Assembly (NCBI GenBank): GCA_020860715.1
Contig: JAJBTU010000015.1
Location: forward strand, 62,001-126,000
DNA from: Clostridiales bacterium
GTDB lineage: Bacteria > Bacillota > Clostridia > Lachnospirales > Lachnospiraceae
Length of the DNA: 64,000 bases
Direction of reading: 5' to 3'
Under the pieces are notes generated by a model. It saw only the letters and a list, made by a program, of their open reading frames with translations. It had not been told where the DNA came from and searched no databases. Made by a program: the position numbers and the translations under genes. Positions 45,355-56,064 of the stretch are shown here, in pieces (within the stretch, counting starts at the first letter, position 1; every line of letters starts with the position of its first letter).

Positions 45355-47067
45355 GTGAATACGAATACAATAAATGTCGCTCTGTGTGCAAAAATGTTTC
45401 TGGCGGGAGCCGGAAACCTTGAAGCAAAGAAAGAGTGGATCAATGAACTCAATGTTTTTCCGGTACCTGACGGAGATACCGGTACGAATATGACTCTCAC
45501 GATCATGTCCGCGGTGAAAGAAGTCTCCGCGCTGGATTCTCTTACAATGGAATCCTTTGCAAGGGCCGTCTCATCGGGATCTCTGCGCGGTGCGCGCGGC
45601 AATTCCGGCGTAATTCTTTCCCAGCTTTTAAGAGGGTTTACCAAGGTGATCCGCACGGAACAGGAGATCACTACGGTGGTTTTGACCGCCGCTCTGCAAA
45701 AAGCGGTTGAGACTGCGTACAAAGCGGTCATGAAACCCAAAGAGGGGACAATTCTTACCGTCGCAAGAGGAGGAGCGGAGCGCGCTGCTGAACTTTTGGA
45801 AGAGAATCCGGATATAGAGATGAAGGCTCTTATGGAAGCGGTAGTTTCGCGAAGCGAGGAAGTCCTCGCGCAGACACCGGAAATGCTGCCTGTCCTGAAA
45901 GAGGCCGGGGTAGTGGATTCTGGCGGTCAGGGCCTGCTGCAGATATTGAAGGGTGCTTTTGATGCTTTTAATGGGATTGATACTTTAAAAAATGACGCGC
46001 CGCAGACGGAACAGCCTTCTGAACCTTCTGCAGCCTCTGCTGCAGAAGAATCGATCCGGTTTCTGTATCATACAGAATTTGTCATAACACCGGAAGCAGA
46101 GTTTACGGATGATACGGCCAGGAAGCTGCAGTCATATCTGGAAGCCATCGGAGATTCCGTTGTACTTTCAAATGACAATGGGAAAATAGCCGTGCAGGTT
46201 CACACCAACGATCCGGGGCATGCTTTGCAGCGTGCACTTAAACTTGGGATTCTCACAGACATTCGTATCTTTCATCTGCGTCTGGAGACTCCGAAAACGG
46301 CATCAAATACGTCAAATAAAACGATGGATGCAGGCACAGGGAACGCCCGTTCAGAAGCGGAACCGGATCCGTTTGCACTTCCTGACATGCCGAAACTTGT
46401 GGATTTAAAGGATGTTGGTTTTATTTCTGTATCCATAGGCGAAGGAATCGCGGACATTTTTCGTGAACTTGGCGTGGACTGCCTGATTGAAGGCGGACAG
46501 ACGATGAATCCCAGTACGGAAGATATGCTGAATGCGATTGGGCAGGTTCCTGCGCGGAATATTTTTATCCTTCCGAACAACAAAAATATCATTCTTGCGG
46601 CGAATCAGGCAAAGGCTATGACCAAAGACAAGAATATATTTGTGATCCCGACCAAAACCGTCCCGCAGGGCATCACGGCTCTCATAAGTTACGTCCCGGA
46701 AAAGAGTCCGGAAGAAAATGCGATGGTTATGGAGCTGGAGATTGAAAATGTAAAGACAGGGCAGATCACATACGCAGTGCGGGATACCCACATTGAGAAT
46801 AAGGTCATCAGCGCCGGTGATATTATGGGAGTGGGAGATCATTCCATATTGGCTGTTGGCAAGGACATTGAAACGGTGGCAGAAGAAACCATTAAGCAAA
46901 TGGTGACCGATCAGTCAGAGCTGATCAGTATCTATTATGGAGAAGATATGAAAGAGGAGGAGGCCGCGCTTCTTGTTGAACGGATGGAAGAACAGTATCC
47001 GGAATGTGACGTGGAACTGAATCATGGCGGACAACCGATTTATTATTATATTATCTCGGTAGAGTAA
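45355..47067 (+). CDS. DAK2 domain-containing (DhaL/FakA-like) protein
   Basis: ELNVFPVPDGDTGTNMTLTI; SGSLRGARGNSGVILSQLLRGF. Confidence 0.95.
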   Translation: MNTNTINVALCAKMFLAGAGNLEAKKEWINELNVFPVPDGDTGTNMTLTIMSAVKEVSALDSLTMESFARAVSSGSLRGARGNSGVILSQLLRGFTKVIRTEQEITTVVLTAALQKAVETAYKAVMKPKEGTILTVARGGAERAAELLEENPDIEMKALMEAVVSRSEEVLAQTPEMLPVLKEAGVVDSGGQGLLQILKGAFDAFNGIDTLKNDAPQTEQPSEPSAASAAEESIRFLYHTEFVITPEAEFTDDTARKLQSYLEAIGDSVVLSNDNGKIAVQVHTNDPGHALQRALKLGILTDIRIFHLRLETPKTASNTSNKTMDAGTGNARSEAEPDPFALPDMPKLVDLKDVGFISVSIGEGIADIFRELGVDCLIEGGQTMNPSTEDMLNAIGQVPARNIFILPNNKNIILAANQAKAMTKDKNIFVIPTKTVPQGITALISYVPEKSPEENAMVMELEIENVKTGQITYAVRDTHIENKVISAGDIMGVGDHSILAVGKDIETVAEETIKQMVTDQSELISIYYGEDMKEEEAALLVERMEEQYPECDVELNHGGQPIYYYIISVE

Positions 47068-47098
47068 GTGATTATATTTTAAACGTTCGGAGGCATTT

Positions 47099-49219
47099 AT
47101 GAATCGGAATTCTCCGCTTGACGCTCTGAAGGGAGTCGGAGATAAGACGAAACTGATTTTTGCAAAAGTGGGGATTGAGACCATTGGCGATCTGCTGGAA
47201 TATTATCCCCGTACGTATGAACAGTATGCCGCTCCCCGGCAGATTTCTTCTCTTTCGGAGGGCGAAGCAGCTTCTGTCGCAGGCGTTCTGACCGCTTCGA
47301 TTGTCAATCGTTATTATCGCGGCCGCTGCGTGTCAACGGTTCTCTGCTCGGATGGGAGAGATGAGATACAGCTCATCTGGTACAATATGCCATATATTAA
47401 AAATTCCCTTCGCGCCGGAATGATGTACGTATTTCGCGGCAGAATAAAGAAAAAAGGCAGGCGGCTGCTCATTGAGCAGCCGGCTGTTTTTCATGCGGAC
47501 CGATATCAGGAATTAACCGCTTCTTTGCAGCCTGTCTATTCTCTGACCAGAGGCCTGACTGTAAATATGGTTCAGAAAGCGGTTCGGCAGGTACTGGACG
47601 CGGACTTTGTGAAAGATTTTCCGGACTATCTTTCGGAAAGAGAACGGGAAAAATATCAGCTGTGTCCATATATGCAGGCAATTCGAAAGATGCATTTTCC
47701 GAAAGACGCGCAGGAACTTCAGACGGCCCGCCGCCGCCTTGTATTCGATGAGTTTTTCTTTTTCCTTCTGCAGCTTGACGGCCTGAAGGAGAAACGGACG
47801 AAATCGGTATGCGATTTTTCGATTCATTCGGGGAGTGTGCCGGGGCGGGTGATAGCCTCGCTCCCTTATGAGCTGACCGATGCACAGAAACGGGTATGGG
47901 AGGACATAGAACGAGAACTGCAGGGAAATGCCGCGATGGCACGCCTGATTCAGGGCGATGTCGGTTCCGGAAAAACAATTCTTGCCGTACTCGCGCTGTT
48001 TTTGGTTGCGGAAAACGGCTGTCAGGGTGCAATGATGGCGCCAACGGAAGTGCTTGCGAGGCAGCATTTTCAATTGATTCAGACTCTTATTCATCAAAAC
48101 GCGCTGCCATTTGAAGCTGTTTTGCTTACCGGTTCTATGACGGCAAAACAAAAAAGGGAAACCTGCGCAAAAATTGAGTCCGGAGAAGCGGCGATCGTGA
48201 TTGGAACACATGCTCTGATACAGGATAAAGTCATCTATCATGCTCTCGCGCTCGTTATCACAGATGAGCAGCACCGCTTTGGTGTACGTCAGAGGGAAAC
48301 CCTATCACAGAAAGGCGGGACTCCACATACGATGGTAATGAGCGCAACCCCGATTCCACGGACCCTTGCTGTCATCCTTTACGGAGATCTGGACATTTCG
48401 GTCCTGAATGAGATGCCTGCGAACCGTTTGCCGATCAAGAACTGCGTAGTCGGCCCCGCTTATCGGCCGAAGGCGTATCAGTTTATCCAGACTCAGGTGG
48501 AAATGGGCCATCAGGCGTATGTCATCTGCCCCATGGTTGAAGAGGCATCCTGTGCGGACACTTCGGGTGAAGCATCCGGTGACGGTTATTCAGGCGATTC
48601 TTCCGGCGCCACTAATCTGGAAAATGTGATCGATTATACGCAGAAACTGCGGCGGATTTTTCCGAAGACTATTACGGTCGCCTGTCTGCATGGTCGTATG
48701 AAACCCTCGGAAAAAAATGAAATTATGGAGCGCTTCCTTGCAAACCAGATTCAGGTACTGGTCTCCACGACGGTTGTGGAGGTCGGCGTCAATGTGCCCA
48801 ATGCCACGGTTATGATGGTAGAAAATGCGGAACGTTTTGGCCTTTCCCAGCTTCATCAGCTGCGTGGCCGGGTCGGAAGAGGAGACGCGCAGTCTTACTG
48901 CATATTCCTTCAGGCAGTAGATGGCGATCGGATAAGAGAACGGCTTGATATCCTCAATCAGACAAATGACGGGTTTGAAATAGCCGGGAAGGATCTCGAA
49001 CTGCGCGGGCCAGGAGACCTGTTTGGGATCCGGCAGAGCGGGCTCATGAATTTTCAGCTTGCAGATGTCTATACAGACGCGGATGTCCTTCAGAAAGCGA
49101 AGGAAGCGGCGGAGGAGATACGCAGAGAAGACCCGTCTTTTTCCTTGCCAGAGCACAGAGAACTGAAAAAGCGTTATGAACACCAGCTGGAACGGCAGAG
49201 TGATTTTCTCAATCTCTGA
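47099..49219 (+). CDS. recG: ATP-dependent DNA helicase RecG
   Basis: LIQGDVGSGKTILAVLAL; ITDEQHRFGVRQRE; MSATPIPRTLA; QLHQLRGRVGRG. Confidence 0.97.
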   Translation: MNRNSPLDALKGVGDKTKLIFAKVGIETIGDLLEYYPRTYEQYAAPRQISSLSEGEAASVAGVLTASIVNRYYRGRCVSTVLCSDGRDEIQLIWYNMPYIKNSLRAGMMYVFRGRIKKKGRRLLIEQPAVFHADRYQELTASLQPVYSLTRGLTVNMVQKAVRQVLDADFVKDFPDYLSEREREKYQLCPYMQAIRKMHFPKDAQELQTARRRLVFDEFFFFLLQLDGLKEKRTKSVCDFSIHSGSVPGRVIASLPYELTDAQKRVWEDIERELQGNAAMARLIQGDVGSGKTILAVLALFLVAENGCQGAMMAPTEVLARQHFQLIQTLIHQNALPFEAVLLTGSMTAKQKRETCAKIESGEAAIVIGTHALIQDKVIYHALALVITDEQHRFGVRQRETLSQKGGTPHTMVMSATPIPRTLAVILYGDLDISVLNEMPANRLPIKNCVVGPAYRPKAYQFIQTQVEMGHQAYVICPMVEEASCADTSGEASGDGYSGDSSGATNLENVIDYTQKLRRIFPKTITVACLHGRMKPSEKNEIMERFLANQIQVLVSTTVVEVGVNVPNATVMMVENAERFGLSQLHQLRGRVGRGDAQSYCIFLQAVDGDRIRERLDILNQTNDGFEIAGKDLELRGPGDLFGIRQSGLMNFQLADVYTDADVLQKAKEAAEEIRREDPSFSLPEHRELKKRYEHQLERQSDFLNL

Positions 49220-49461
49220 CGCGACAGTATTCGCAAATTGTTACCTTTTGCAGAGAAAAGTGGATTCCCTGCGGAATCTGCATCGTTGATTTATATGGAA
49301 ATCACTCTAAAACACAATTTTTTTTGGGAATATTGTGTCTTGTAATGTTTGAAGTTTTGTTATATTATGGCGCTGTACAGAGTAATAAATTTAATAAGAC
49401 TTAAAAACACAAACATTCTGATACATTATATTTTATTCATTTTATTGGAGGAAAGAAAAAA

Positions 49462-49860
49462 ATGGCAAGAACAAAAAAGATGCAGGAAGAACAGGTTGAG
49501 GAAGTAGTAGAGGCTGCTAAGAAAGCAGTTGCGACAACGAGAAAGGCAACAAAGAAAGCGACAGAGAAGGCTGCTGTAGCGGCAAAGGAAGCGGCTAAGA
49601 AAGCGGACAATATGACGACAGAGGCTAAAAAGGCCGTAGCCAAGGCTGCAAAGAAGCCGCTGAAGGAAGAAGTTTATCTGCAGTATGCGGGCAAGGAAAT
49701 CAATAAAGAAGATCTGGTAAAAAGAGTGAAAGAGATCTGGACCAAAGATCTGAAAAACAAAGTGGGCGATATTGCTACGATTACCATTTATCTGAAACCG
49801 GAAGAAAACAAGGCTTACTATGTGATCAACGGGGATGTGTCAGGAAGTATTGACCTGTAA
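49462..49860 (+). CDS. DUF6465 family protein with Ala/Lys-rich histone-H1-like N-terminal tail
   Basis: [50 protein letters not shown]. Confidence 0.8.
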   Translation: MARTKKMQEEQVEEVVEAAKKAVATTRKATKKATEKAAVAAKEAAKKADNMTTEAKKAVAKAAKKPLKEEVYLQYAGKEINKEDLVKRVKEIWTKDLKNKVGDIATITIYLKPEENKAYYVINGDVSGSIDL

Positions 49861-49895
49861 GCAATGATCCGGGAAAGGACGGCTTTTTAAGACCG

Positions 49896-49934
49896 AAAAA
49901 ACAGTTCGCAGAATCAATTCTGCGGACTGTTTTT
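49896..49934. terminator. Intrinsic terminator AAAAAACAGTTCGCAGAA...TTCTGCGGACTGTTTTT
   Basis: Inverted repeat plus T-run. Confidence 0.85.
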
Positions 49935-49995
49935 GCATTCTGAAACGTTTGTATTTAAAAAGAGAACATAACATGCACTGCAATAGTTCCGGATA

Positions 49996-50406
49996 TTATA
50001 CATCGTTCGAGCGAATGTTCAGCCTCCAGTCCAGATCGCCTCTTGCAAGGCCGAGCACGAGAGACTCCGCGGTAGCAATGTTTGTGGCAATCGGGATATT
50101 GTACTCGTCACAGCATCTGGAGATCGCAAAAATATCCGGGTCATTCGGACTTGCGGTGATCGGATTATAGAAAAAGATAACCATATCCATGCTGTTCCGT
50201 TCGATCATATCCATAAACTGCTTGTCGCCGCCGACGCTGCCGGGCAGAAACTTGTAAACCTTAAGGTTCGTCACTTCCTCAATTCTTCTTCCGGTCCCTC
50301 CGGTCGCATACAGATGATGCCTGGACAGAATGTATTTATAGGCAAGGCAAAAATTCTCGATTAGTGTTTTTTTGTTATTATGCGCGATAAATCCGATGTT
50401 CATCAA
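49996..50406 (-). CDS. mgsA: Methylglyoxal synthase
   Basis: IGFIAHNNKK...LYATGGTGRRIEEVTNL...PGSVGGDKQ...FFYNPITASPNDPDIFA. Confidence 0.95.
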   Translation of the reverse strand: MMNIGFIAHNNKKTLIENFCLAYKYILSRHHLYATGGTGRRIEEVTNLKVYKFLPGSVGGDKQFMDMIERNSMDMVIFFYNPITASPNDPDIFAISRCCDEYNIPIATNIATAESLVLGLARGDLDWRLNIRSNDV

Positions 50407-50611
50407 GATGTCTACCTTTCTGAGTTCAAATTAGGCCTTTATATCATATCTCCATAGCCATTATAGCAACTTTTTCTGAAATTTCAAGATTTTTTTACCA
50501 GTTTTTAGCGAAAATAAATAAAAATGAGTATGATACTTGACAATCAAAAGCCGATTGATGCATACTCTCAACATATACGATCCGTATTGGATTTCTAAAA
50601 GGAGGAAATGT

Positions 50612-51580
50612 ATGCTGATTCCGGTTTTATTGTTTGCTGTTGGGCTTCTGCTGCTGATCAAAGGCGGCGACTGGTTTGTGGATGGGGCTACGGGAATTGC
50701 GGAACGTTTTCATCTCCCGGAACTGCTGATAGGAGCGACGGTTGTTTCGATTGGGACAACTCTGCCTGAAGTTATGGTCTCTGCGACATCGGCTGTCGGC
50801 GGACACAGCCAGATTGCATATGGAAATGCGATAGGTTCTGTCATCTGCAATACATCACTGATCGCTGCGATTACGATTGCAGTCCGGCCGGGCAAGGCAG
50901 AACGAAGGACTTTGATCCTGCCGGTTCTTTTCTTTTTTGGGGCCGCCGTTTTCTTCTCCGGAATTGCCTATACCTCAGGTACTTTTACCAGGCTGGCTGG
51001 TGTGATTCTGCTTTTGCTTTTCTTCATCTACATGCTTTTGACAGTCCGACAGATGACCGGCGGGCAGAAGACGGATTCTCCTGCAGACAGTCAGCAACAT
51101 GCAAACACATCCCTTTTAAAAGACATACTGCTTTTGGCTTTAGGAGCGGTTCTGATTGCCATTGGCGCCGATCTGCTTGTGGATAATGGGACACTGATCG
51201 CAGAAGCTGTGGGGGTTCCGGAATCTGTCATTGCTCTTACCTTTGTTGCACTGGGCACGTCTCTGCCCGAACTGGTGACCGCGATCACTTCCCTTGCCAA
51301 AGGCCATGGAGCACTCTCTCTGGGGAATGTGATTGGAGCAAATCTTTTTAATCTGGTGCTCGTGTGCGGCATATCGATAACCCTGAGCCCATTTTCCATC
51401 CCTTCCGCCTCAACACTGTTTGGAATGAATGCTTCTCTGGTACTCGATATACCGGTAATGTTTGCCGTTATGCTGATTCTGACTGTGCCGGTGCTTCTGA
51501 AGGAAAAGCTGTACCGTGCACAGGGAATCGTGCTTCTTATTATTTATGCATCGTATTGTGTACTTCAGTTTACAATGTGA
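50612..51580 (+). CDS. Calcium/sodium antiporter (CaCA family, YrbG-like)
   Basis: LLIKGGDWFVDGATGIAERF...VVSIGTTLPEV; FVALGTSLPELVTAITSLAKGHGALSLGNVIGANLFN. Confidence 0.93.
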   Translation: MLIPVLLFAVGLLLLIKGGDWFVDGATGIAERFHLPELLIGATVVSIGTTLPEVMVSATSAVGGHSQIAYGNAIGSVICNTSLIAAITIAVRPGKAERRTLILPVLFFFGAAVFFSGIAYTSGTFTRLAGVILLLLFFIYMLLTVRQMTGGQKTDSPADSQQHANTSLLKDILLLALGAVLIAIGADLLVDNGTLIAEAVGVPESVIALTFVALGTSLPELVTAITSLAKGHGALSLGNVIGANLFNLVLVCGISITLSPFSIPSASTLFGMNASLVLDIPVMFAVMLILTVPVLLKEKLYRAQGIVLLIIYASYCVLQFTM

Positions 51581-51630
51581 TACCGCAGGGACCATTAGGA
51601 ATGGAGCGCCTGTGAAATCCCTGAAACAGA

Positions 51631-51669
51631 ACACACCGGGCTGCTTTATACAGCCCGGCGTGTTTCTTT
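51631..51669. terminator. Intrinsic terminator ACACCGGGCTG...CAGCCCGGCGTGTTTCTTT
   Basis: Inverted repeat between convergent genes. Confidence 0.85.
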
Positions 51670-51713
51670 GTTTTTTCTGTCAGAAATTTACAATGCTTTT
51701 TTCTTTTACACCC

Positions 51714-51941
51714 TTACATCGATGCGCCTGTCGTGCCGGTGCCGGCCATCTGGCGCTCCTGCGCCTCAATCATCTTTTTCACCATATACCCGCCTACAGA
51801 ACCATTCTGTTTGGAAGTCAGATTTCCGTTGTAACCGTCACTGAGCGGTACTCCCAGTTCACTTGCCACCTCAAACTTGAAACGATCCATAGCACCCTTT
51901 GCTTCCGGTACAGCTGTCGTGTTTCCTGAACCATTAGACAT
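51714..51941 (-). CDS. Alpha/beta-type small acid-soluble spore protein
   Basis: AMDRFKFEVASELGVPLSDGYNGNLTSKQNGSVGGYMVKKMIEAQERQM. Confidence 0.95.
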   Translation of the reverse strand: MSNGSGNTTAVPEAKGAMDRFKFEVASELGVPLSDGYNGNLTSKQNGSVGGYMVKKMIEAQERQMAGTGTTGASM

Positions 51942-52088
51942 AATAAACGCCTCCTTTGTTTTTTGTTTCGATTTATCTGAAATTGTGATACCGCAGCTTT
52001 TTGCTGCATTCGTAGTATATGCAGACAAAGCCAATCTAAACTGGTAATTGTTTCATTTAACTGTTGCATTTAACTGCACAATTTTGTG

Positions 52089-52117
52089 TTGACAGCACGG
52101 GATGAAAAAATTATAAT
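52089..52117 (+). promoter_or_regulatory. Consensus sigma-A promoter TTGACA-N17-TATAAT immediately before rsmD
   Basis: -10 ends 7 nt before ATG 52125. Confidence 0.8.
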
Positions 52118-52124
52118 GATTTTT

Positions 52125-52703
52125 ATGAGAGTGATAGCAGGGAAAGCGCGGAGGCTTCCGCTGAAGACAATTGAGGGCGACGCTACAAGACCGACGACTG
52201 ACCGCATTAAGGAGACTCTTTTTAATATTCTGCAGAATGATCTGTATGACATCCGTTTTCTGGATCTGTTTGCCGGCAGCGGCGGGATCGGGATAGAGGC
52301 TTTGAGCAGGGGCGCGGATACGGCCTATTTTGTTGACAGCAACCGGGCTGCCTGTGACTGTATACGGAAGAACCTTGCATTTACCCATCTGGAAGGGCAG
52401 GCAGAAGTGCTGTGCTGTGATGCGCTGTCGGCTCTTGCAAGACTGGAAGGAAGACCGCCGTTTCAGATGATTTTTATGGATCCACCCTATGGAAAAGGAC
52501 TGGAAGACCGGATTCTGGAATACATTGCGGTACACAGACCGTCTTATGTGGACGGGCAGACGCTGTTTATTATTGAGATGGCGATTGAGACTGCTGCGGA
52601 CAGACTGGAAGAGTATGGATATGATATTTTGCGGATCAAAGAATACAAGACAAATAAGCATGTATTTCTGTCTGTAAACGCACCGGAAAAGGAGCAGATA
52701 TGA
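52125..52703 (+). CDS. rsmD: 16S rRNA (guanine(966)-N(2))-methyltransferase RsmD
   Basis: [44 protein letters not shown]. Confidence 0.95.
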   Translation: MRVIAGKARRLPLKTIEGDATRPTTDRIKETLFNILQNDLYDIRFLDLFAGSGGIGIEALSRGADTAYFVDSNRAACDCIRKNLAFTHLEGQAEVLCCDALSALARLEGRPPFQMIFMDPPYGKGLEDRILEYIAVHRPSYVDGQTLFIIEMAIETAADRLEEYGYDILRIKEYKTNKHVFLSVNAPEKEQI

Positions 52704-53206
52704 AACGAGCCGTATATCCCGGCAGTTTTGACCCGGTGACGAAAGGTCATCTGGATATTATAGAGCGGGCTGCCGACCTTGTAGATGAACTGATTGTCGG
52801 CGTTTTGAATAATAATGAAAAAACACCGTTGTTTTCTGTCGAAGAACGTGTTAATATGTTAAAAGATGTAACTTCTCATATTCCGAATGTACGGGTGGAG
52901 GCATTTTCCGGATTATCGGTTGACTTCTGCAAAAAATGCGGGGCATCGTTTCTTGTCCGGGGCTTAAGGGCCGTGACCGATTTTGAATATGAGCTTCAGA
53001 TGGCGCAGACAAACAGGAGTCTTGAGCGGGGAGTAGATACGCTGTTTTTTACGACCGCGCTGAACTATGCATATATCAGTTCAACGGTTGTGAAAGAGGT
53101 TGCATCATATGACGGCGATATCTCAGGATTTGTGCCGCCGCAGATAGCAGAACGCGTTTATGCCAGAATTGGACATACAAAACAGCGTGAAGTTAAAGGA
53201 GTATAA
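52700..53206 (+). CDS. coaD: Pantetheine-phosphate adenylyltransferase
   Basis: [24 protein letters not shown]. Confidence 0.97.
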   Translation: MKRAVYPGSFDPVTKGHLDIIERAADLVDELIVGVLNNNEKTPLFSVEERVNMLKDVTSHIPNVRVEAFSGLSVDFCKKCGASFLVRGLRAVTDFEYELQMAQTNRSLERGVDTLFFTTALNYAYISSTVVKEVASYDGDISGFVPPQIAERVYARIGHTKQREVKGV

Positions 53207-53230
53207 ATTAAAAGTAAGGAGAGAGTTATC

Positions 53231-53836
53231 ATGGCCAGTAGCAGAATTGAGCAGATCATTGAAGAAATCGAGGAGTTCATTGACAGCTGTAAATTTCAGC
53301 CCCTGTCCTCCACCAAGATTGTGGTAAACAAGGAGGAACTGGAAGAACTGCTGAGAGAACTTCGCATGAAGACGCCGGATGAGATCAAGCGTTATCAGAA
53401 GATCATCAGCAATAAGGACGCGATCCTTGAGGATGCGCAGTCCAAGGCGGATGCGATCATTGCGGAGGCACAGGCGCAGGCACAGAAGATTGTCAGTGAG
53501 AGCGAAGTGATGCGTGTCGCAATGGAACAGTCCAGACAGCTGATTGATGAGACCAACACGCAGGCGCAGGAGATTATGGACCGTGCGACAGAGGATTCCA
53601 ATAACATCCGCATGAGTGCGATCCGCTATACTGATGACATGCTGGGTAATCTGGAGAAGATCATGAGCCATACGATCGATACGGCCGGCACCAAATACAG
53701 TAATTTTATCAATTCCGTTCAGTCCTGCTATGATATTGTGAGCAAGAACCGTGCGGAGCTTTCTCCGTCGGTTGAGCCGTCCAGCTATACACAGCCGGAA
53801 GCGGAACCGGAGGATGGTCTGGAGGACGAAGAGTGA
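53231..53836 (+). CDS. Coiled-coil protein resembling ATP-synthase subunit B/H-like proteins
   Basis: Long heptad-rich segment QSKADAIIAEAQAQAQKIVSESEVMRVAMEQ. Confidence 0.65.
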   Translation: MASSRIEQIIEEIEEFIDSCKFQPLSSTKIVVNKEELEELLRELRMKTPDEIKRYQKIISNKDAILEDAQSKADAIIAEAQAQAQKIVSESEVMRVAMEQSRQLIDETNTQAQEIMDRATEDSNNIRMSAIRYTDDMLGNLEKIMSHTIDTAGTKYSNFINSVQSCYDIVSKNRAELSPSVEPSSYTQPEAEPEDGLEDEE

Positions 53837-53866
53837 TCTTTTCGTTTCCTGCGGATTCCGGTTCAT

Positions 53867-54841
53867 TCAGCGACAGAACAACAGGACTGTCAGTGACAGT
53901 ATCACTGCGAGCAGGGTGATTTTCACCCTGCTTTTTGTATAATTAAAAAGCTGCTCTCTGTCCATGCGGGCGATGCCTGCACTCTGCGCGAGAGCGGACC
54001 AGCCTCCGAACGCTGCCAGAGCGGATACCGCGATATATTTCACGGCATAAGGCAGAGAGGAACCTGCGATCAGGGCGATGCCATTGGTTACTTCTATGCT
54101 GGCGGTAAGAAAAAGGATGGCCGGGTTTGAGGCTGGCAGAATCTTCATCACGAGCCCGTTTAACATGGAAAACAACAGGATATACGCGCAAAGACGCAGG
54201 GCGCTGTTCATCGCGCTGCAGATGCAGTCGTCGATGACAGAGAAGGACAGAGGTTCTGCTTCGGTTTTTTCAGCGGCCGTCCAAAGGTCCTTCTCCTCAG
54301 AATCCCCTGAGAATCTCTTTGTGTGAGTGCCGGATCTGGCGGCAGGGATCTGCACCTTTGCATGTAAGATTCCTGCCAGTGCGGCCGCTCCAAGTATTTG
54401 AAAGAGAAACAGGCCTCCCTTTCCGGGCAGATGCATTTGCCCGGCAGAAAGATAGGTAAGGATAAAGCCCGGGCTTAAATTGTTGGAAAATCCCTGCAAA
54501 AACATAGCTTCTTTCCTGCTGATTCTGTTCTGCTGATACAGCTCGGCTGAAAGTTTTGCGCCGACCGGAAACCCGCATAAGAAGCCTGCCAGAATAACAA
54601 AGGCTCCGTATGCGGAGCAGCCAAACAGGCGCATCAGGGGGAATACAAGGATTTTAGGCATATCTTCAGGACTGACGATCCGGATCAGAAGGGAACTTAA
54701 AAACAGGAACGGAAAGAGAACCGGAAAAACAGAATGGTACCAGAGAAGAAGCCCGTCTAAAGCGGATAAGAGGGCAGTGTGCGGAAAAAACAGCAGACAA
54801 AGGAATAAGATCAGAATAAGAACTGTCATTTTTTTTCGCAT
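53867..54841 (-). CDS. ylbJ: Sporulation integral membrane protein YlbJ
   Basis: Multi-TM nucleoside-recognition/gate-type protein: GFLCGFPVGAKLSAELYQQNRISRKEAMFLQGFSNNLSPGFIL. Confidence 0.88.
   Translation of the reverse strand: MRKKMTVLILILFLCLLFFPHTALLSALDGLLLWYHSVFPVLFPFLFLSSLLIRIVSPEDMPKILVFPLMRLFGCSAYGAFVILAGFLCGFPVGAKLSAELYQQNRISRKEAMFLQGFSNNLSPGFILTYLSAGQMHLPGKGGLFLFQILGAAALAGILHAKVQIPAARSGTHTKRFSGDSEEKDLWTAAEKTEAEPLSFSVIDDCICSAMNSALRLCAYILLFSMLNGLVMKILPASNPAILFLTASIEVTNGIALIAGSSLPYAVKYIAVSALAAFGGWSALAQSAGIARMDREQLFNYTKSRVKITLLAVILSLTVLLFCR
53910..53936. terminator. Intrinsic terminator GCAGGGTGATTTTCACCCTGCTTTTT
   Basis: Perfect stem plus T-run. Confidence 0.85.
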
Positions 54842-55050
54842 GGGAAATCCTCCCGTCCGCATCCTGCATTTCCATATGATGGGACTGCATCGGTTTGTAT
54901 CTCAAATTATGTCTATGTATGTTCAGCCCCAAATATGTGCGCACCCTTTTTTCTTTTTGTATTTCAAACAGGATAGAATTCGTAATGCCGATATACAGGA
55001 ATAAAATTTGTAATCCGGAAATATTGTAGTTACAGCGGGGGAAATGCGAT

Positions 55051-55938
55051 ATGTGGAAAGATTTTTGCAGGCGTCTGCTGTTTGTATTTTTTTGGGCAGC
55101 AACAGCCGTGTGGTTTTCCGGATACCTTTATCAGCAGTCCGCAGCCTGGATGCTGGATGCGGATGTGACAGTAACGGACGAATTCCGTGAAATGCGGCTG
55201 TCAAATGCGGTCTTATCCGTGCTGCTTCAAGCCTCCGGGTCGGATGCAATGCCTCCGGGTGATATTCTGACTACATTGTTTCCTTTTTCAACGGGAGGGG
55301 ATCTGGGGGATAACCGTTTGCTTCACTCGCGGAAGATTATTTTTTCTGATTTAAACCTCTGGAGAACACGGTTTATGAAGAGAAACCGAAGCGGGTATCT
55401 GAAAGTCCGGACAGCTTACGCGGCAATCTGGAACGATGTAAAATGTTTCCCGGTGACCGGGACGGAAATCTCGTATGAAAACAGCTGGATGTTTGAACGT
55501 ACCTACGGAGGAAAACGCGGACATGAGGGGACAGACCTGATGCCGTCCGCCAATCTGGCGGGAGTTTATCCGGTCATAAGTATGACGGATGGAGTGGTGG
55601 AAAAGATCGGCTGGCTGGAACAGGGAGGCTATCGGATCGGAATCCGTTCTCCAAACGGAGGTTATTTCTATTATGCACATCTTGACGCATACGCGCAGGA
55701 GTTTGCTGTCGGAGATGCCGTATATGCCGGAGAACAGCTGGGGCTGATGGGAGATTCCGGATATGGTGAGGAAGGAACTGTCGGCAAATTCGCGGTGCAT
55801 CTGCACGTTGGAATCTATATTTATCCGCAGCTGTCAGATCGAACCGCCCGGGAAACAGGGGAAGATACCGGAGAACAGAATGCGGAGGTGAGTGTGAACC
55901 CATACTGGGTTCTGCGCTATGCCGAGATGCTCGGATAA
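55051..55938 (+). CDS. M23 family metallopeptidase
   Basis: GHEGTDLMPSAN...GGYFYYAHLDAYA...FAVHLHVGIYIYP. Confidence 0.92.
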   Translation: MWKDFCRRLLFVFFWAATAVWFSGYLYQQSAAWMLDADVTVTDEFREMRLSNAVLSVLLQASGSDAMPPGDILTTLFPFSTGGDLGDNRLLHSRKIIFSDLNLWRTRFMKRNRSGYLKVRTAYAAIWNDVKCFPVTGTEISYENSWMFERTYGGKRGHEGTDLMPSANLAGVYPVISMTDGVVEKIGWLEQGGYRIGIRSPNGGYFYYAHLDAYAQEFAVGDAVYAGEQLGLMGDSGYGEEGTVGKFAVHLHVGIYIYPQLSDRTARETGEDTGEQNAEVSVNPYWVLRYAEMLG

Positions 55939-56064
55939 TTCCTGAATCTTTTCTCTTGTTCTTGTGGTATCCGAATTTCTGTGCTAGAATACGCATAAAT
56001 GTTCGATGCCCGAATGGTTTTGCATGTTCAGCAGGTGCAGGAGCATCAGGAAAGGTGTGCAAGT

